DNA of 64,000 nucleotides from Hyphomicrobiaceae bacterium. Its GTDB lineage: Bacteria; Pseudomonadota; Alphaproteobacteria; Rhizobiales; Devosiaceae. Of this stretch, positions 23,381-30,966 are shown piece after piece. The translations under genes and the position numbers were made by a program. The stretch is taken from the NCBI GenBank assembly GCA_020638065.1, contig JACKJG010000007.1, positions 124,001-188,000 of the forward strand, in the 5' to 3' direction. Position 1 is the stretch's first letter; each line of letters begins with the position of its first letter. The notes under the pieces were generated by a model. It was given only the letters and a program-made list of their open reading frames with translations, did not search any database and was not told where the DNA came from.

Positions 23381-25800
23381 GTCCTGAGCACTCCTCCCGT
23401 CGCCTTCTCAACGGCAGCGACGAGAGCCTTGGATACGGCGTCGATTTCCTCGTCGGTCAAGGTTTTGCCGCGCGGCTGCAACGTCACTTCGATGGCCACC
23501 GATTTCTTGCCTGCGCCCACATGTTCGGCTTCGAACACGTCGAACAGGTTGATGTCGGAAATCAGCGTCTTGTCGGCGCTTCCGGCAGCCTTGAGAACCG
23601 TGGCGGCGGGTACGTCGGCATCGACAACGAAGGCGAAGTCGCGGCTGAGGGGCATCAGGTCGGACGCGACTAGCGCGGGCTTGGCCTTGACCCCTTTCGA
23701 TTTCGGATCCGGAATGGCGTCGAGGTCCATCTCGATGGCGACGATTGGCCCCTTGAGACCGAGATCGGCCATCAGCGAGGGATGAATCTCACCGAACCAG
23801 CCGATCACGTTTTTCGGACCGAGTTGAATGCGCCCGCCGCGCCCGGGATGGGCCCAGTCGGGTGCTTCGTCGCTTAATTGCACCTTGTCGATATCCATGC
23901 CGATCACGTCGAGCACCGCGGCAAGGTCCGCCTTGGCGTCGAAGACATCGACCTTGTCGGCATTCTTCTGCCAGTGACGGCCGGCGCCTTCGAATTCATA
24001 GGTGCCGGTGCGGATGGCGGTTGCATAATTGCGCTGCCCGTCCGGCGCATCGGTCTTGAAGACCTGCCCGACCTCGAACAGGCCAAGGTCACCGAAGCCA
24101 CGATTGGCATTGCGCTGCGAGGCCATCAACAGGCCCGGCAGGAGCGATGGGCGCATGTCGCTGAGATCAGAAGCAATCGGATTGGAGAGCCTGAGCGGCT
24201 CAGCGCCACCACCGAACCTCCTGGCCAGGTCTTCGGAAACAAAGGACCAGGTCACGGCTTCATCAAGGCCGCGAGCCGCCAGCGCCCGGCGGGCGAGATT
24301 GCGGCGCTTCTGGATCGGGGTCAGCATGCGCTTGGCCACGGCATTCAGGCGCGGAAGCGGTTCGACCGGCACCTTGTCGACCCCGACAATGCGCATGACT
24401 TCTTCAACCAGATCGGTCTTGGTCAGGACGTCCGGACGCCAGGACGGCACGGCCACCTTGACCACATCGCCCTGTCCCACGACCCAGAAGCCGAGAAGGG
24501 TCAGCGCCGCCTTCATTTCGGCTTCGGACACGTCGAGACCGGTCAGGCGCTTCACTTCGGCGAGCGGGAAGGAAATGGTGATTTCCGGAATCGCTTCCTC
24601 ACCTGAAGAGACCGGCTCCATCGGGGTGCCACCGCACAATTCGAGGACCCATTTGGTCGCCAGTTCCAGCCCGGGCTCGGTCAGCGCCGGATCGACGGAG
24701 CGTTCGAAACGGTAACGGGCATCGGAAATGATGCCGGTCTTGCGCCCGGTCGCGGCGATCAGGCCGGGATCCCAGGCTGCCGATTCCATGAAAACGTTGA
24801 CCGTCTCGTCGGTACAGCCGGACCGGTTGCCGCCGAGAATGCCGCCAAGGCACAGGGGACCCTGATCGTCGGCGATGACGCACATGGTCTCGTCAAGCTC
24901 ATGGTCCTGGTTGTCGAGACCGTCGAGAGTTTCGCCCTTCTTGGCGTTGCGCAAATGCATGGTGCCGACCACCTTGTCGGGGTCGTAAGCGTGCAGCGGA
25001 CGGCCAAGATCGTAGGAGATGAGGTTGGTGATGTCGGCCAGCGCATTGATCGGCCTGAGGCCGATGGCGCGCAGCCGGTTCTGCAGCCATTCCGGTGATG
25101 GGCCGTTCTTGACGCCCTTGATCAGCCGGCCGCAGAATTTGCGCACGGTTTTCGGCTCGCCCTCGGCGAAACGATGTTCGAGTGGCGGAATGGGACTTGG
25201 ACCCTGAGAGGGTACATCACGGATATCGAGCGGCTTGAGCTTGCCGAGCCCGGCAGCGGCCAGTTCGCGCGCCAGACCGCGCACCGAGGCGCAATCGCCC
25301 CGGTTCGGGGTGATTTCGACCTCGATCACCACATTGTCGAGATGCCGGTATCGGGCGAAATCCTCACCAGTGGGCGCGTCGGCGGGCAGATCGATTATTC
25401 CGGTATGATCGTCGCTCAACAGCAATTCGCGCTCGGAGCACAGCATGCCATTGCTCTCCTCGCCGCGGATATTGCCCTTGGTCAGGGTGAAATCGCTGCC
25501 CGGAATGAAGGTTCCGGCGGGCGCGAACACCCCCTTCATGCCGGCGCGGGCATTAGGGGCGCCACAAACCACCTGCACGGGCTGGCCTGCGCCAAAATCG
25601 ACCATGCAAACCTGCAGCTTGTCGGCATTGGGATGCCGTTTCGCGCTCAGCACATCGGCGATGACGAAGCCCTTGTAGAGCGCGGACTGATCCTCGACCG
25701 CTTCCACCTCGGTGCCCGTCACGGTCAGCGCGTCGACAATTTCGGCAACGCTCGCATCGGTTTCGAGGTGATCCTTGAGCCATTCCACAGTGAATTTCAT
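23377..25800 (-). CDS. pheT: Phenylalanine-tRNA ligase beta subunit
   Basis: The 807-residue subunit has the EMAP/OB-fold tRNA-binding domain (about 38-150, with KRHPNADKLQVCMVDFG), the B3/B4 editing domain (with RGDCASVRGLARELAA near 168-183 and ADITNLISYDLGRPLHAYD near 255-273), the B5 domain (about 410-480), the catalytic-like core and a C-terminal anticodon-binding FDX-ACB domain (about 712-806). Together with PheS it charges tRNA-Phe in the cytoplasm as an alpha2beta2 enzyme. Its start overlaps the exonuclease stop and its stop overlaps the capsule gene start, so it is part of a long coupled run of genes. Confidence 0.98.
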   Translation of the reverse strand: MKFTVEWLKDHLETDASVAEIVDALTVTGTEVEAVEDQSALYKGFVIADVLSAKRHPNADKLQVCMVDFGAGQPVQVVCGAPNARAGMKGVFAPAGTFIPGSDFTLTKGNIRGEESNGMLCSERELLLSDDHTGIIDLPADAPTGEDFARYRHLDNVVIEVEITPNRGDCASVRGLARELAAAGLGKLKPLDIRDVPSQGPSPIPPLEHRFAEGEPKTVRKFCGRLIKGVKNGPSPEWLQNRLRAIGLRPINALADITNLISYDLGRPLHAYDPDKVVGTMHLRNAKKGETLDGLDNQDHELDETMCVIADDQGPLCLGGILGGNRSGCTDETVNVFMESAAWDPGLIAATGRKTGIISDARYRFERSVDPALTEPGLELATKWVLELCGGTPMEPVSSGEEAIPEITISFPLAEVKRLTGLDVSEAEMKAALTLLGFWVVGQGDVVKVAVPSWRPDVLTKTDLVEEVMRIVGVDKVPVEPLPRLNAVAKRMLTPIQKRRNLARRALAARGLDEAVTWSFVSEDLARRFGGGAEPLRLSNPIASDLSDMRPSLLPGLLMASQRNANRGFGDLGLFEVGQVFKTDAPDGQRNYATAIRTGTYEFEGAGRHWQKNADKVDVFDAKADLAAVLDVIGMDIDKVQLSDEAPDWAHPGRGGRIQLGPKNVIGWFGEIHPSLMADLGLKGPIVAIEMDLDAIPDPKSKGVKAKPALVASDLMPLSRDFAFVVDADVPAATVLKAAGSADKTLISDINLFDVFEAEHVGAGKKSVAIEVTLQPRGKTLTDEEIDAVSKALVAAVEKATGGVLRT

Positions 25801-26432
25801 TGGTAGCTACCGGTTTCGTTTTCGATTTTGGGCAATTGCCCGTTGAGTTCAAACAGTTTGACCAGGACGTTGGCGAAGCCGCGCGCATCATCGATGGCCT
25901 TGTGGGTGTGGGGTATGTGGCCGTACCAGTCTTTCGGTGCGCGCTGCATGCCCCAGTTCAGATAATCCTGGCCACGCAGAGTTCCCGCCATCGTATAGAG
26001 ACAGACGCCGCCGCCGCGGAACAATTGCTGGCCCGCATAGGGTCCACCAAGCGCTCGTGCCCCGCAAAATTGGTCGAGATAATGGTCCATCCACGGCCCG
26101 TCGAACATGATCGGGGCAGCGCAAAAGACCTTGAAGCCCGGCAAGGCCTCGACCCAGTCGCAAAAGCGGTCCATCTCTGACTTGACTGGTTGCGGATTGT
26201 CGGTCGCCGCCTTGTAGGCGTCGGGAAAGCCGGCCCACCATTCGCTGGTGCGCGGGTCGGGCACCCGGTCTTCGCGCCGTTCGAGCACCGTCTCGAATTC
26301 GCCGTAGCGCTGACCCGCATAGTCCACCGCAACGCTGGCGAAACTCAGCATGGAGTTCCTTAGCGGCGAATGACCGTCGGTCTCGATATCGGTGACCACG
26401 AAGGTCACGGGCTCGGCGGAGGTGTGGGTCAT
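25797..26432 (-). CDS. DEDD-type 3'-5' exonuclease / RNase T-like protein
   Basis: The 211-residue protein begins MTHTSAEP and has FVVTDIETDGHSPLRN at about 9-24, the exonuclease I motif with Asp and Glu, and near the C terminus HTHKAIDDARGFA (about 183-195), the exo III motif HxxxxD of DEDDh nucleases. A middle Asp (MFDGPWMDHYLDQF) could be the exo II residue. It is a DnaQ-like fold, and the true substrate, DNA or RNA, is not clear. Start ATG at 26432; a longer frame to 26456 is open. It overlaps the pheT start by four bases. This nuclease between pheS and pheT is unusual. Confidence 0.85.
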   Translation of the reverse strand: MTHTSAEPVTFVVTDIETDGHSPLRNSMLSFASVAVDYAGQRYGEFETVLERREDRVPDPRTSEWWAGFPDAYKAATDNPQPVKSEMDRFCDWVEALPGFKVFCAAPIMFDGPWMDHYLDQFCGARALGGPYAGQQLFRGGGVCLYTMAGTLRGQDYLNWGMQRAPKDWYGHIPHTHKAIDDARGFANVLVKLFELNGQLPKIENETGSYQ

Positions 26433-26457
26433 GGCTTCACCCTGCTCCGCCGGCAAA

Positions 26458-26522
26458 CCTCATCCTGGGCCTGTCGAAGGGCGAGGTTTGGCCCCTCGTG
26501 GTTCGACAAGCTCACCATGAGG
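26458..26522. repeat. Long extragenic palindrome
   Basis: Two 29-base arms (26458-26486 and 26494-26522) pair at about 22 of 29 positions around a seven-base loop. The cores CTGTCGAA and TTCGACAAG recur in dispersed palindromes of many alphaproteobacterial genomes. It fills the gap between the ASCH and exonuclease genes on their transcript. Confidence 0.85.
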
Positions 26523-26556
26523 GTCGCCGGGATCGAAATATCGGAAGAGGTGCGGG

Positions 26557-26958
26557 TCATTTGAGAACCTCCACCAAACGGAACCTTTCGCAGACCAGCA
26601 TCATGTCAGCGGACCAGCCACCATTGCGTTCGAAAAACGCCTTGTGGCCACGTCGCCAGTCTTCGAACGTGCCCTCTCCTTCAGCTAGTGCGAAACTTTC
26701 CGGCACTTCGGCAAACCGGTGCAGTACTACGCTGGTGGTCTCAATGACGCATGCCGGTTGACCCGATCCATCGAGCACGACGTCTGTGCGGCCCACTTCC
26801 GGCATCAGTTCCGGGTCAGGCGGCTCATAGTCGCGCAGGGCGCCGCAGGTTGCGGTTTTTTCTCCCGACAGAACAAGCGCAAGCAGACGGTCGGCGAGCT
26901 CCGGAGAGTCGCCGAACGCAAAGCTATGCGCATCCTTGTGTCGGGCGGGCAGCGCCAT
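26557..26958 (-). CDS. ASCH-domain protein
   Basis: The 133-residue protein starts at the ATG at 26958, four bases after the pheS stop. It has AFGDSPELADRLLALVLSGEKTATCGALRDYE (ASCH core with GEKTAT at about 33-38), then VGRTDVVLDGSGQPACVIETTSVVLHRFAEV and the closing GHKAFFERNG...MMLVCERFRLVE. This is the ASCH/YqfB-type fold, a PUA-like barrel thought to bind RNA. The natural ligand is unknown; E. coli YqfB of this family hydrolyses N4-acetylcytidine. It follows pheS directly and precedes the exonuclease, separated by a palindromic repeat. Confidence 0.9.
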   Translation of the reverse strand: MALPARHKDAHSFAFGDSPELADRLLALVLSGEKTATCGALRDYEPPDPELMPEVGRTDVVLDGSGQPACVIETTSVVLHRFAEVPESFALAEGEGTFEDWRRGHKAFFERNGGWSADMMLVCERFRLVEVLK

Positions 26959-26962
26959 GGAC

Positions 26963-28054
26963 CTAGCTCGAAAGCCCTCCGAACAGGGTAGGCAGATCGA
27001 GCGGGCGGAAGCCATAATGATCGAGCCAGCGCCGGTCGGCATCGAAGAAGGCACGCAGATCATTCATGCCATATTTGAGCATGGCCAGCCGGTCGATGCC
27101 CATGCCCCAGGCAAAGCCCTGATAGACATCCGGGTCGAGCCCGCAATTGCGCAACACGTTGGGATGCACCATTCCGCAGCCGAGAATTTCAAGCCAATCC
27201 TCACCCTCGCCGATCTTGACGCTGTCGCCGGAACGGTCGCAGCCGACATCGACCTCCATCGAGGGTTCGGTGAAGGGGAAGAAGTGCGGGCGGAAGCGGG
27301 TCTTGACCTGATCGACCTCGAAAAAAGCCTTGAGGAATTCTTCGAGCACCCAGCGCAACTGGCCGATATGGGAGGACTTGTCGATCACCAGTCCTTCGAC
27401 CTGGTGGAACATCGGGGTGTGGGTCTGGTCGCTGTCGCAGCGATAGGTGCGGCCCGGCGCGATGATGCGGATGGGCGGCTCGACGCTTTCCATCGTGCGA
27501 ATCTGGACCGGCGAGGTATGGGTGCGCAGCACCTTGCGGTTGCCGTCTTCGTCCGGCGGGAAGAAGAACGTGTCGTGCATTTCGCGGGCCGGATGGCCTT
27601 CGGGGAAATTGAGCGCGGTGAAATTATAGTAATCCGTCTCGATGTCCGGACCCTCGGCGATGGTGAAACCCATATCCGAGAAGATGGCGGTGATTTCGTC
27701 CATCACCTGGCTGACCGGATGGATGCGCCCGCGCGCCACCGGCCCCTTGCGCAAGGGCAGGGTGACATCGACCTTCTCCGAGGCGAGACGCGCGGCGAGC
27801 GCCGCCTGCTTGAGGTCGGCATTACGGGCGTCGATTTCGGCGGCAACCTGGTTCTTGAGGCCGTTGAGCAGAGGCCCCATGATCTGGCGTTCTTCCGGGA
27901 TCATCTTGCCGAGACCCGCCAAAAGGGCGGAAATGGAGCCTTTCTTGCCCAGTGCCGCCACGCGCACCTGATCAAGCGCGGCGAGGTCGGCTGCATCGGC
28001 AATTTCGGCGCTGATGGCGGTTCTGAGGTCTTCGATTTTGCTGTGGTCGGTCAT
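26963..28054 (-). CDS. pheS: Phenylalanine-tRNA ligase alpha subunit
   Basis: The 363-residue subunit has an N-terminal coiled-coil region (about 1-85) and the class II synthetase core with motif 2 THTSPVQIRTM and APGRTYRCDSDQTHTPMFHQVEG (about 180-222), then RPHFFPFTEPSMEVDVGC and motif 3 AWGMGIDRLAMLKYG near the C terminus. It starts at the ATG at 28054 (MTDHSKIE); the frame is open to 28138 but those residues are not similar to the family. A hairpin with a T run lies between rplT and pheS, and could be a terminator or attenuator. The ASCH gene follows after four bases. Confidence 0.98.
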   Translation of the reverse strand: MTDHSKIEDLRTAISAEIADAADLAALDQVRVAALGKKGSISALLAGLGKMIPEERQIMGPLLNGLKNQVAAEIDARNADLKQAALAARLASEKVDVTLPLRKGPVARGRIHPVSQVMDEITAIFSDMGFTIAEGPDIETDYYNFTALNFPEGHPAREMHDTFFFPPDEDGNRKVLRTHTSPVQIRTMESVEPPIRIIAPGRTYRCDSDQTHTPMFHQVEGLVIDKSSHIGQLRWVLEEFLKAFFEVDQVKTRFRPHFFPFTEPSMEVDVGCDRSGDSVKIGEGEDWLEILGCGMVHPNVLRNCGLDPDVYQGFAWGMGIDRLAMLKYGMNDLRAFFDADRRWLDHYGFRPLDLPTLFGGLSS

Positions 28055-28097
28055 GATTTTCGGCACTGGCTGATTGGGTTCGAGGCGGTCAAATGCA

Positions 28098-28142
28098 AAA
28101 GCCCTGCGCCATATCCCGCGAATGGGGGTCTGGCGCAAGGCT
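28098..28142 (-). terminator. Hairpin with T run between rplT and pheS
   Basis: Two 13-base arms (28098-28110 and 28130-28142) pair at 12 positions around a 19-base loop, and on the - strand the stem is followed by TTTTGCATTT. It could end the rpmI-rplT transcript or act as an attenuator for pheS. No phenylalanine-rich leader peptide is evident before it. Confidence 0.6.
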
Positions 28143-28217
28143 TGAATGGTCCGGCCTCAGCATCAAAGCGTTCGGCGTGCGGTTTTGTTGGCGCGGCGGC
28201 AACAATGCCGCCGGCAA

Positions 28218-28619
28218 TCAGGCGCTGATGCGGGCGTGCGTCGTCTCTTCGACGTCGCTCAGATACCCGAGAGCCGCCTTGGCCTGGGCAACGAGCGCGG
28301 CAAAAGCCTCGGGCTCGCGCACAGCCAGGTCGGCCAGCACCTTGCGGTCAACCGCGACCTCAGCCTTGCTGAGGCCGTCGATAAATCGGCCATAGGTCAG
28401 GCCATGCAGGCGCGCACCGGCATTGATGCGCTGGATCCACAGGGCGCGGAAATTGCGCTTGCGGGTCTTGCGATCGCGATAAGCATACTGGCCAGCCTTT
28501 TCGACGGCCTGCTTGGCGACGCGGAATACATTCTTGCGGCGACCATAATAGCCCTTGGCCTGATCGACGACTTTCTTGTGACGGGCGTGAGCGGTGACGC
28601 CTCTTTTTACACGGGACAT
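28218..28619 (-). CDS. rplT: 50S ribosomal protein L20
   Basis: The 133-residue protein follows the L20 pattern: MSRVKRGVTAHARHKKV, AKGYYGRRKNVFRVAKQAV, YAYRDRKTRKRNFRALWIQRINAGAR and the closing L.VREPEAF...V. Slightly longer than the usual 117-120 because of a C-terminal tail (YLSDVEETTHARISA). L20 is an early assembly protein that binds 23S rRNA and in some bacteria represses translation of its own operon. It lies 22 bases downstream of rpmI. No unusual residue. Confidence 0.98.
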   Translation of the reverse strand: MSRVKRGVTAHARHKKVVDQAKGYYGRRKNVFRVAKQAVEKAGQYAYRDRKTRKRNFRALWIQRINAGARLHGLTYGRFIDGLSKAEVAVDRKVLADLAVREPEAFAALVAQAKAALGYLSDVEETTHARISA

Positions 28620-28641
28620 GTCAAATTCTCCTTGGTCGCGG

Positions 28642-28845
28642 TCAGCGTGCGTACGGCATGTATGCCTTTTTCACGATCTTTGCGTCCTGATCACTCAGGG
28701 TCGCGGTGCCGCGATTTTGACGGATGTACTTGGCGTTGTGGGAGATGAGGCGGTGCCGCTTGCCAGCGACGCCGGCCACGATCTTGCCCGTGCCCGTGAC
28801 TTTGAAGCGCTTCTTGGCGCCCGATTTGGTCTTCAGTTTCGGCAT
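28642..28845 (-). CDS. rpmI: 50S ribosomal protein L35
   Basis: The 67-residue basic protein begins MPKLKTKSGAKKRFKVTGTGK and ends KKAYMPYAR, the normal L35 sequence and length. It is first in the rpmI-rplT unit; infC, which usually precedes rpmI directly, is 5.7 kb away on the same strand. A promoter with 17-base spacing lies about 180 bases upstream and the leader between contains a nested hairpin, so the pair probably has its own regulated transcript. Confidence 0.98.
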   Translation of the reverse strand: MPKLKTKSGAKKRFKVTGTGKIVAGVAGKRHRLISHNAKYIRQNRGTATLSDQDAKIVKKAYMPYAR

Positions 28846-28927
28846 TTTGCTTCACTTTCCTTGTCACATGACCTCTTGAATATCCACCTGCCCTCGAAAT
28901 GCTCCGGGGTCTGGCGATTTTCGGGTC

Positions 28928-28970
28928 ATGCTTTGATTTGCGGTGATTTCGAAAAATCACACCCAAGCAT
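28928..28970 (-). promoter_or_regulatory. Structured leader hairpin upstream of rpmI
   Basis: A nested hairpin is formed by outer arms ATGCTT/AAGCAT and inner arms GTGATTT/AAATCAC around a CGAA loop, between the rpmI promoter and the gene. It may be an L20-type autoregulatory site or an untranslated structure of no function; the position supports the first only weakly. Confidence 0.35.
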
Positions 28971-29022
28971 TCTGGACCGACACGGCATGCCTTTTGGCCG
29001 GAAGGTCCGGTTAGACCGGCGG

Positions 29023-29051
29023 GTTATATGGGCATTGTCAGGGATTAGCAA
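29023..29051 (-). promoter_or_regulatory. Candidate sigma-70 promoter for rpmI-rplT
   Basis: On the - strand TTGCTA (29046-29051) and TATAAC (29023-29028) are separated by exactly 17 bases. It lies just after the rhodanese terminator and about 178 bases before rpmI, so the leader is long. Confidence 0.6.
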
Positions 29052-29063
29052 GCCCGTCCAGAA

Positions 29064-29099
29064 AAGACGGCGCTGCCGGTTTCGAGGCAGCGCCGTCTT
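29064..29099 (-). terminator. Rho-independent terminator after the rhodanese gene
   Basis: AAGACGGCGCTGCC and GGCAGCGCCGTCTT form a perfect 14-pair stem with an eight-base loop; on the - strand it runs into TTTTC. It lies 87 bases after the rhodanese stop codon, in a 340-base gap that otherwise holds only the rpmI promoter and leader. Confidence 0.92.
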
Positions 29100-29186
29100 C
29101 GATGCAACGTCAGGAGGGGTGACGTCGTTGTTCGCTGTGTTTCCGGACCGGCGGGTGCAAGTCACCTCGCCGGACCGTGCTTGCGA

Positions 29187-29582
29187 TCAGCGCTCGACTT
29201 CGCCGCCAGCCTGGAACCAGGCGCCGATACCGCCGCGCAGGTTCGCGACATTGTCGTAGCCCATGGCGACCAGCTGCTGCGAGGCCGCACCCGAGCGGGC
29301 GCCGGAGGCACAGACCATGATGATGCGCTTGCCGTCTTCAATGCCCGGCAGGGTGCCGGATCCATCGGGACGGGCATGGCGGGCAAGTTCGGGCAGCGGG
29401 GCGATGATGGCGCCCTTGATCGTGCCGCCGGACATGCGGATTTCCGCTTCGCCGCGTACGTCGACATAGACGGTGTCGGCATCGCCGAAGAACTGAACGG
29501 CGGAGGGACCGGAAATGGTCTGGACCTGCGCGCCGCCAGCGGGCTGGCCGCCGAACAGAGATTGAAATGCACCAAAGCTCAT
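29187..29582 (-). CDS. Rhodanese-domain sulfurtransferase
   Basis: The 131-residue protein has one rhodanese domain. VYVDVRGEAEIRMSGG (about 38-53) is the beginning, the catalytic loop VCASGARSGAAS lies at about 88-99 with its Cys at about 89, and NLRGGIGAWFQAG is the end motif. Single-domain proteins of this kind move sulfane sulfur from persulfides to acceptors. It is 42 bases downstream of a persulfide dioxygenase gene and on the same strand, so both are probably made under BigR control for sulfide or persulfide detoxification. A strong terminator follows. Confidence 0.93.
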   Translation of the reverse strand: MSFGAFQSLFGGQPAGGAQVQTISGPSAVQFFGDADTVYVDVRGEAEIRMSGGTIKGAIIAPLPELARHARPDGSGTLPGIEDGKRIIMVCASGARSGAASQQLVAMGYDNVANLRGGIGAWFQAGGEVER

Positions 29583-29624
29583 TGAGTTGTTTTCCTTTTT
29601 TGGGGGCTGCTGAGGATTTGTCGA

Positions 29625-30518
29625 TTAGTCAAGAAGCGCCACGTCCGGGTTCTTGGCTTTCACCGGAACACGGAGATAGTGGACACCATTGTTTTCAGCT
29701 TCAGGGAAACGTCCGGCACGGATGTTGACCTGAATGGAGGGCAGAAGCAGAACCGGTGCCGCCAGCGTCGCATCACGCTCGTTGCGCATGGAGACAAACT
29801 GATCTTCGGTCGTGCCACCCTTGAGGTGCACATTGTTCTTTGCCTCGGCGACCGTCGATTCCCAGGCATATTCGTCGCGGCCCGGTGCCTTGTAGTCGTG
29901 GCACATGAAAAGCCGCGTTTCGTCGGGGAGCGTGAGAAGCTTCTGGATCGACTGATAGAGCTTGTTGGCGTCGCCGCCCGGGAAGTCGGCGCGGGCCGTG
30001 CCGTAGTCGGGCATGAACATGGTGTCGCCGACAAAGGCCGCATCCTCGACCTTGTAGGTGATATCGGCGGGCGTGTGGCCCGGCGTATAGAGCACCTCGA
30101 CGTCGAGGTTGCCGATCTTGAAGGTTTCGCCATCGGCAAACAGGTGGTCGAAATCCGAGCCGTCGGTCTTCAGGTCCGTGGCGTTGAACACGGGACGGAA
30201 GATGGTCTGCACTTCGGTGATGTGCTCGCCGATGCCGATCTTGGCGCCGGTCTTGGCCTTGATATAGGGCGAGCCGCTCAGATGGTCGGCATGGGCATGG
30301 GTTTCGAGCGTCCACTCGATCTTGAAGCCGAGTTCGTCGGCGCGGGCCATGACGGCTTCGACCGAGCGGGTGTCGACCGTGCCACCCTTGTGGTCATAGT
30401 CGAGCACGGGGTCGATGACGGCGGCCTTGCCGGTTTCCTTGTCGGCGACCAGATAGGTGATCGTGTAGGTGGCCGGATCGAAGGTGCCCTCAATAAACAG
30501 ATTGGGATTGGCGGACAT
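29625..30518 (-). CDS. Persulfide dioxygenase / BLH-type metallo-beta-lactamase-fold protein
   Basis: The 297-residue protein has the ETHE1/BLH metal motif THAHADHLSGSPYI at about 64-77, then YTPGHTPADITY with the second His, FVGDTMFMPDYG (bridging Asp) and LFMCHDYKAPGRDEY with the last His. ETHE1 persulfide dioxygenases oxidise glutathione persulfide to sulfite and glutathione using iron. I place the start at the ATG at 30518, six bases after GAGGAAA; an ATG at 30530 is also in frame. It is divergent from bigR and shares its operator, as in the Agrobacterium and Xylella bigR loci. Confidence 0.92.
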   Translation of the reverse strand: MSANPNLFIEGTFDPATYTITYLVADKETGKAAVIDPVLDYDHKGGTVDTRSVEAVMARADELGFKIEWTLETHAHADHLSGSPYIKAKTGAKIGIGEHITEVQTIFRPVFNATDLKTDGSDFDHLFADGETFKIGNLDVEVLYTPGHTPADITYKVEDAAFVGDTMFMPDYGTARADFPGGDANKLYQSIQKLLTLPDETRLFMCHDYKAPGRDEYAWESTVAEAKNNVHLKGGTTEDQFVSMRNERDATLAAPVLLLPSIQVNIRAGRFPEAENNGVHYLRVPVKAKNPDVALLD

Positions 30519-30568
30519 GTGTTTCCTCATTTCCGATTCGGCTATCGGCCGGTGCGCCGACGCCGGAG

Positions 30569-30597
30569 TTGACGTTTGGTTCGACGACCAATATATT
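30569..30597 (+). promoter_or_regulatory. Sigma-70 promoter for bigR-tauE
   Basis: TTGACG (30569-30574) and TATATT (30592-30597) are 17 bases apart. The -10 element is inside the BigR dyad, so the regulator would block its own promoter. Confidence 0.8.
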
Positions 30598-30615
30598 AGA
30601 AAAAACTGATATATC
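30590..30615. promoter_or_regulatory. BigR operator dyad
   Basis: AATATATTAG and CTGATATATC are near-perfect inverted arms (eight of ten matching) around six A. It lies between the divergent persulfide dioxygenase and bigR genes and covers both -10/-35 areas. BigR is known to bind AT-rich palindromes in this position. Confidence 0.85.
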
Positions 30616-30617
30616 AA
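30590..30617 (-). promoter_or_regulatory. Sigma-70 promoter for the persulfide dioxygenase gene
   Basis: On the - strand TTGATA (30612-30617) and TATATT (30590-30595) are 16 bases apart. It overlaps the divergent bigR promoter and the same dyad. Confidence 0.75.
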
Positions 30618-30645
30618 GCCCACGCGAACACGAAAGAACACAAAC

Positions 30646-30966
30646 GTGCAAATTGCTGATGATATTCAAGAGGTTGAGGAGAAAAGCGAGGAAATCTCGC
30701 GTATGCTCAAGGCCATCGGAAACGAGCGTCGGCTGGTGATTTTGTGTCAGCTCGTCTCCAAGGGTGAGATGAGCGTTTCAGAACTGACCAAGGCTCTGAG
30801 CCTCGGACAATCCGCCCTGTCGCAGCATCTCGCGGTCATGCGTGAAGAAGGCATCGTCACCACGCGGCGCGAGGGGCAATCGATCTATTACAAGGTCGGG
30901 GATGACCGGGTCCGGGAGCTGATGCGCACCTTCCACAATCTTTATTGCGACATGGAATCGGTGTGA
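30646..30966 (+). CDS. bigR: BigR/SqrR-like ArsR-family persulfide-sensing repressor
   Basis: From a GTG at 30646 the product is 106 residues. It has the ArsR winged helix (recognition part LGQSALSQHLAVMREEGIV at about 53-71) and exactly two cysteines, at about residues 34 (VILCQLV) and 101 (LYCDMES). Their positions match Cys42 and Cys108 of Xylella BigR, which form an intramolecular bond with persulfides and release DNA. It lies beside the persulfide dioxygenase gene and a strong dyad, and its last codons overlap the TauE gene. It is therefore a sensor for sulfide stress. Confidence 0.92.
   Translation: MQIADDIQEVEEKSEEISRMLKAIGNERRLVILCQLVSKGEMSVSELTKALSLGQSALSQHLAVMREEGIVTTRREGQSIYYKVGDDRVRELMRTFHNLYCDMESV

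Noticed and set aside
26936..28228. A 430-codon + strand frame opposite pheS
   Set aside because: Shadow of pheS; no start signal or family features.
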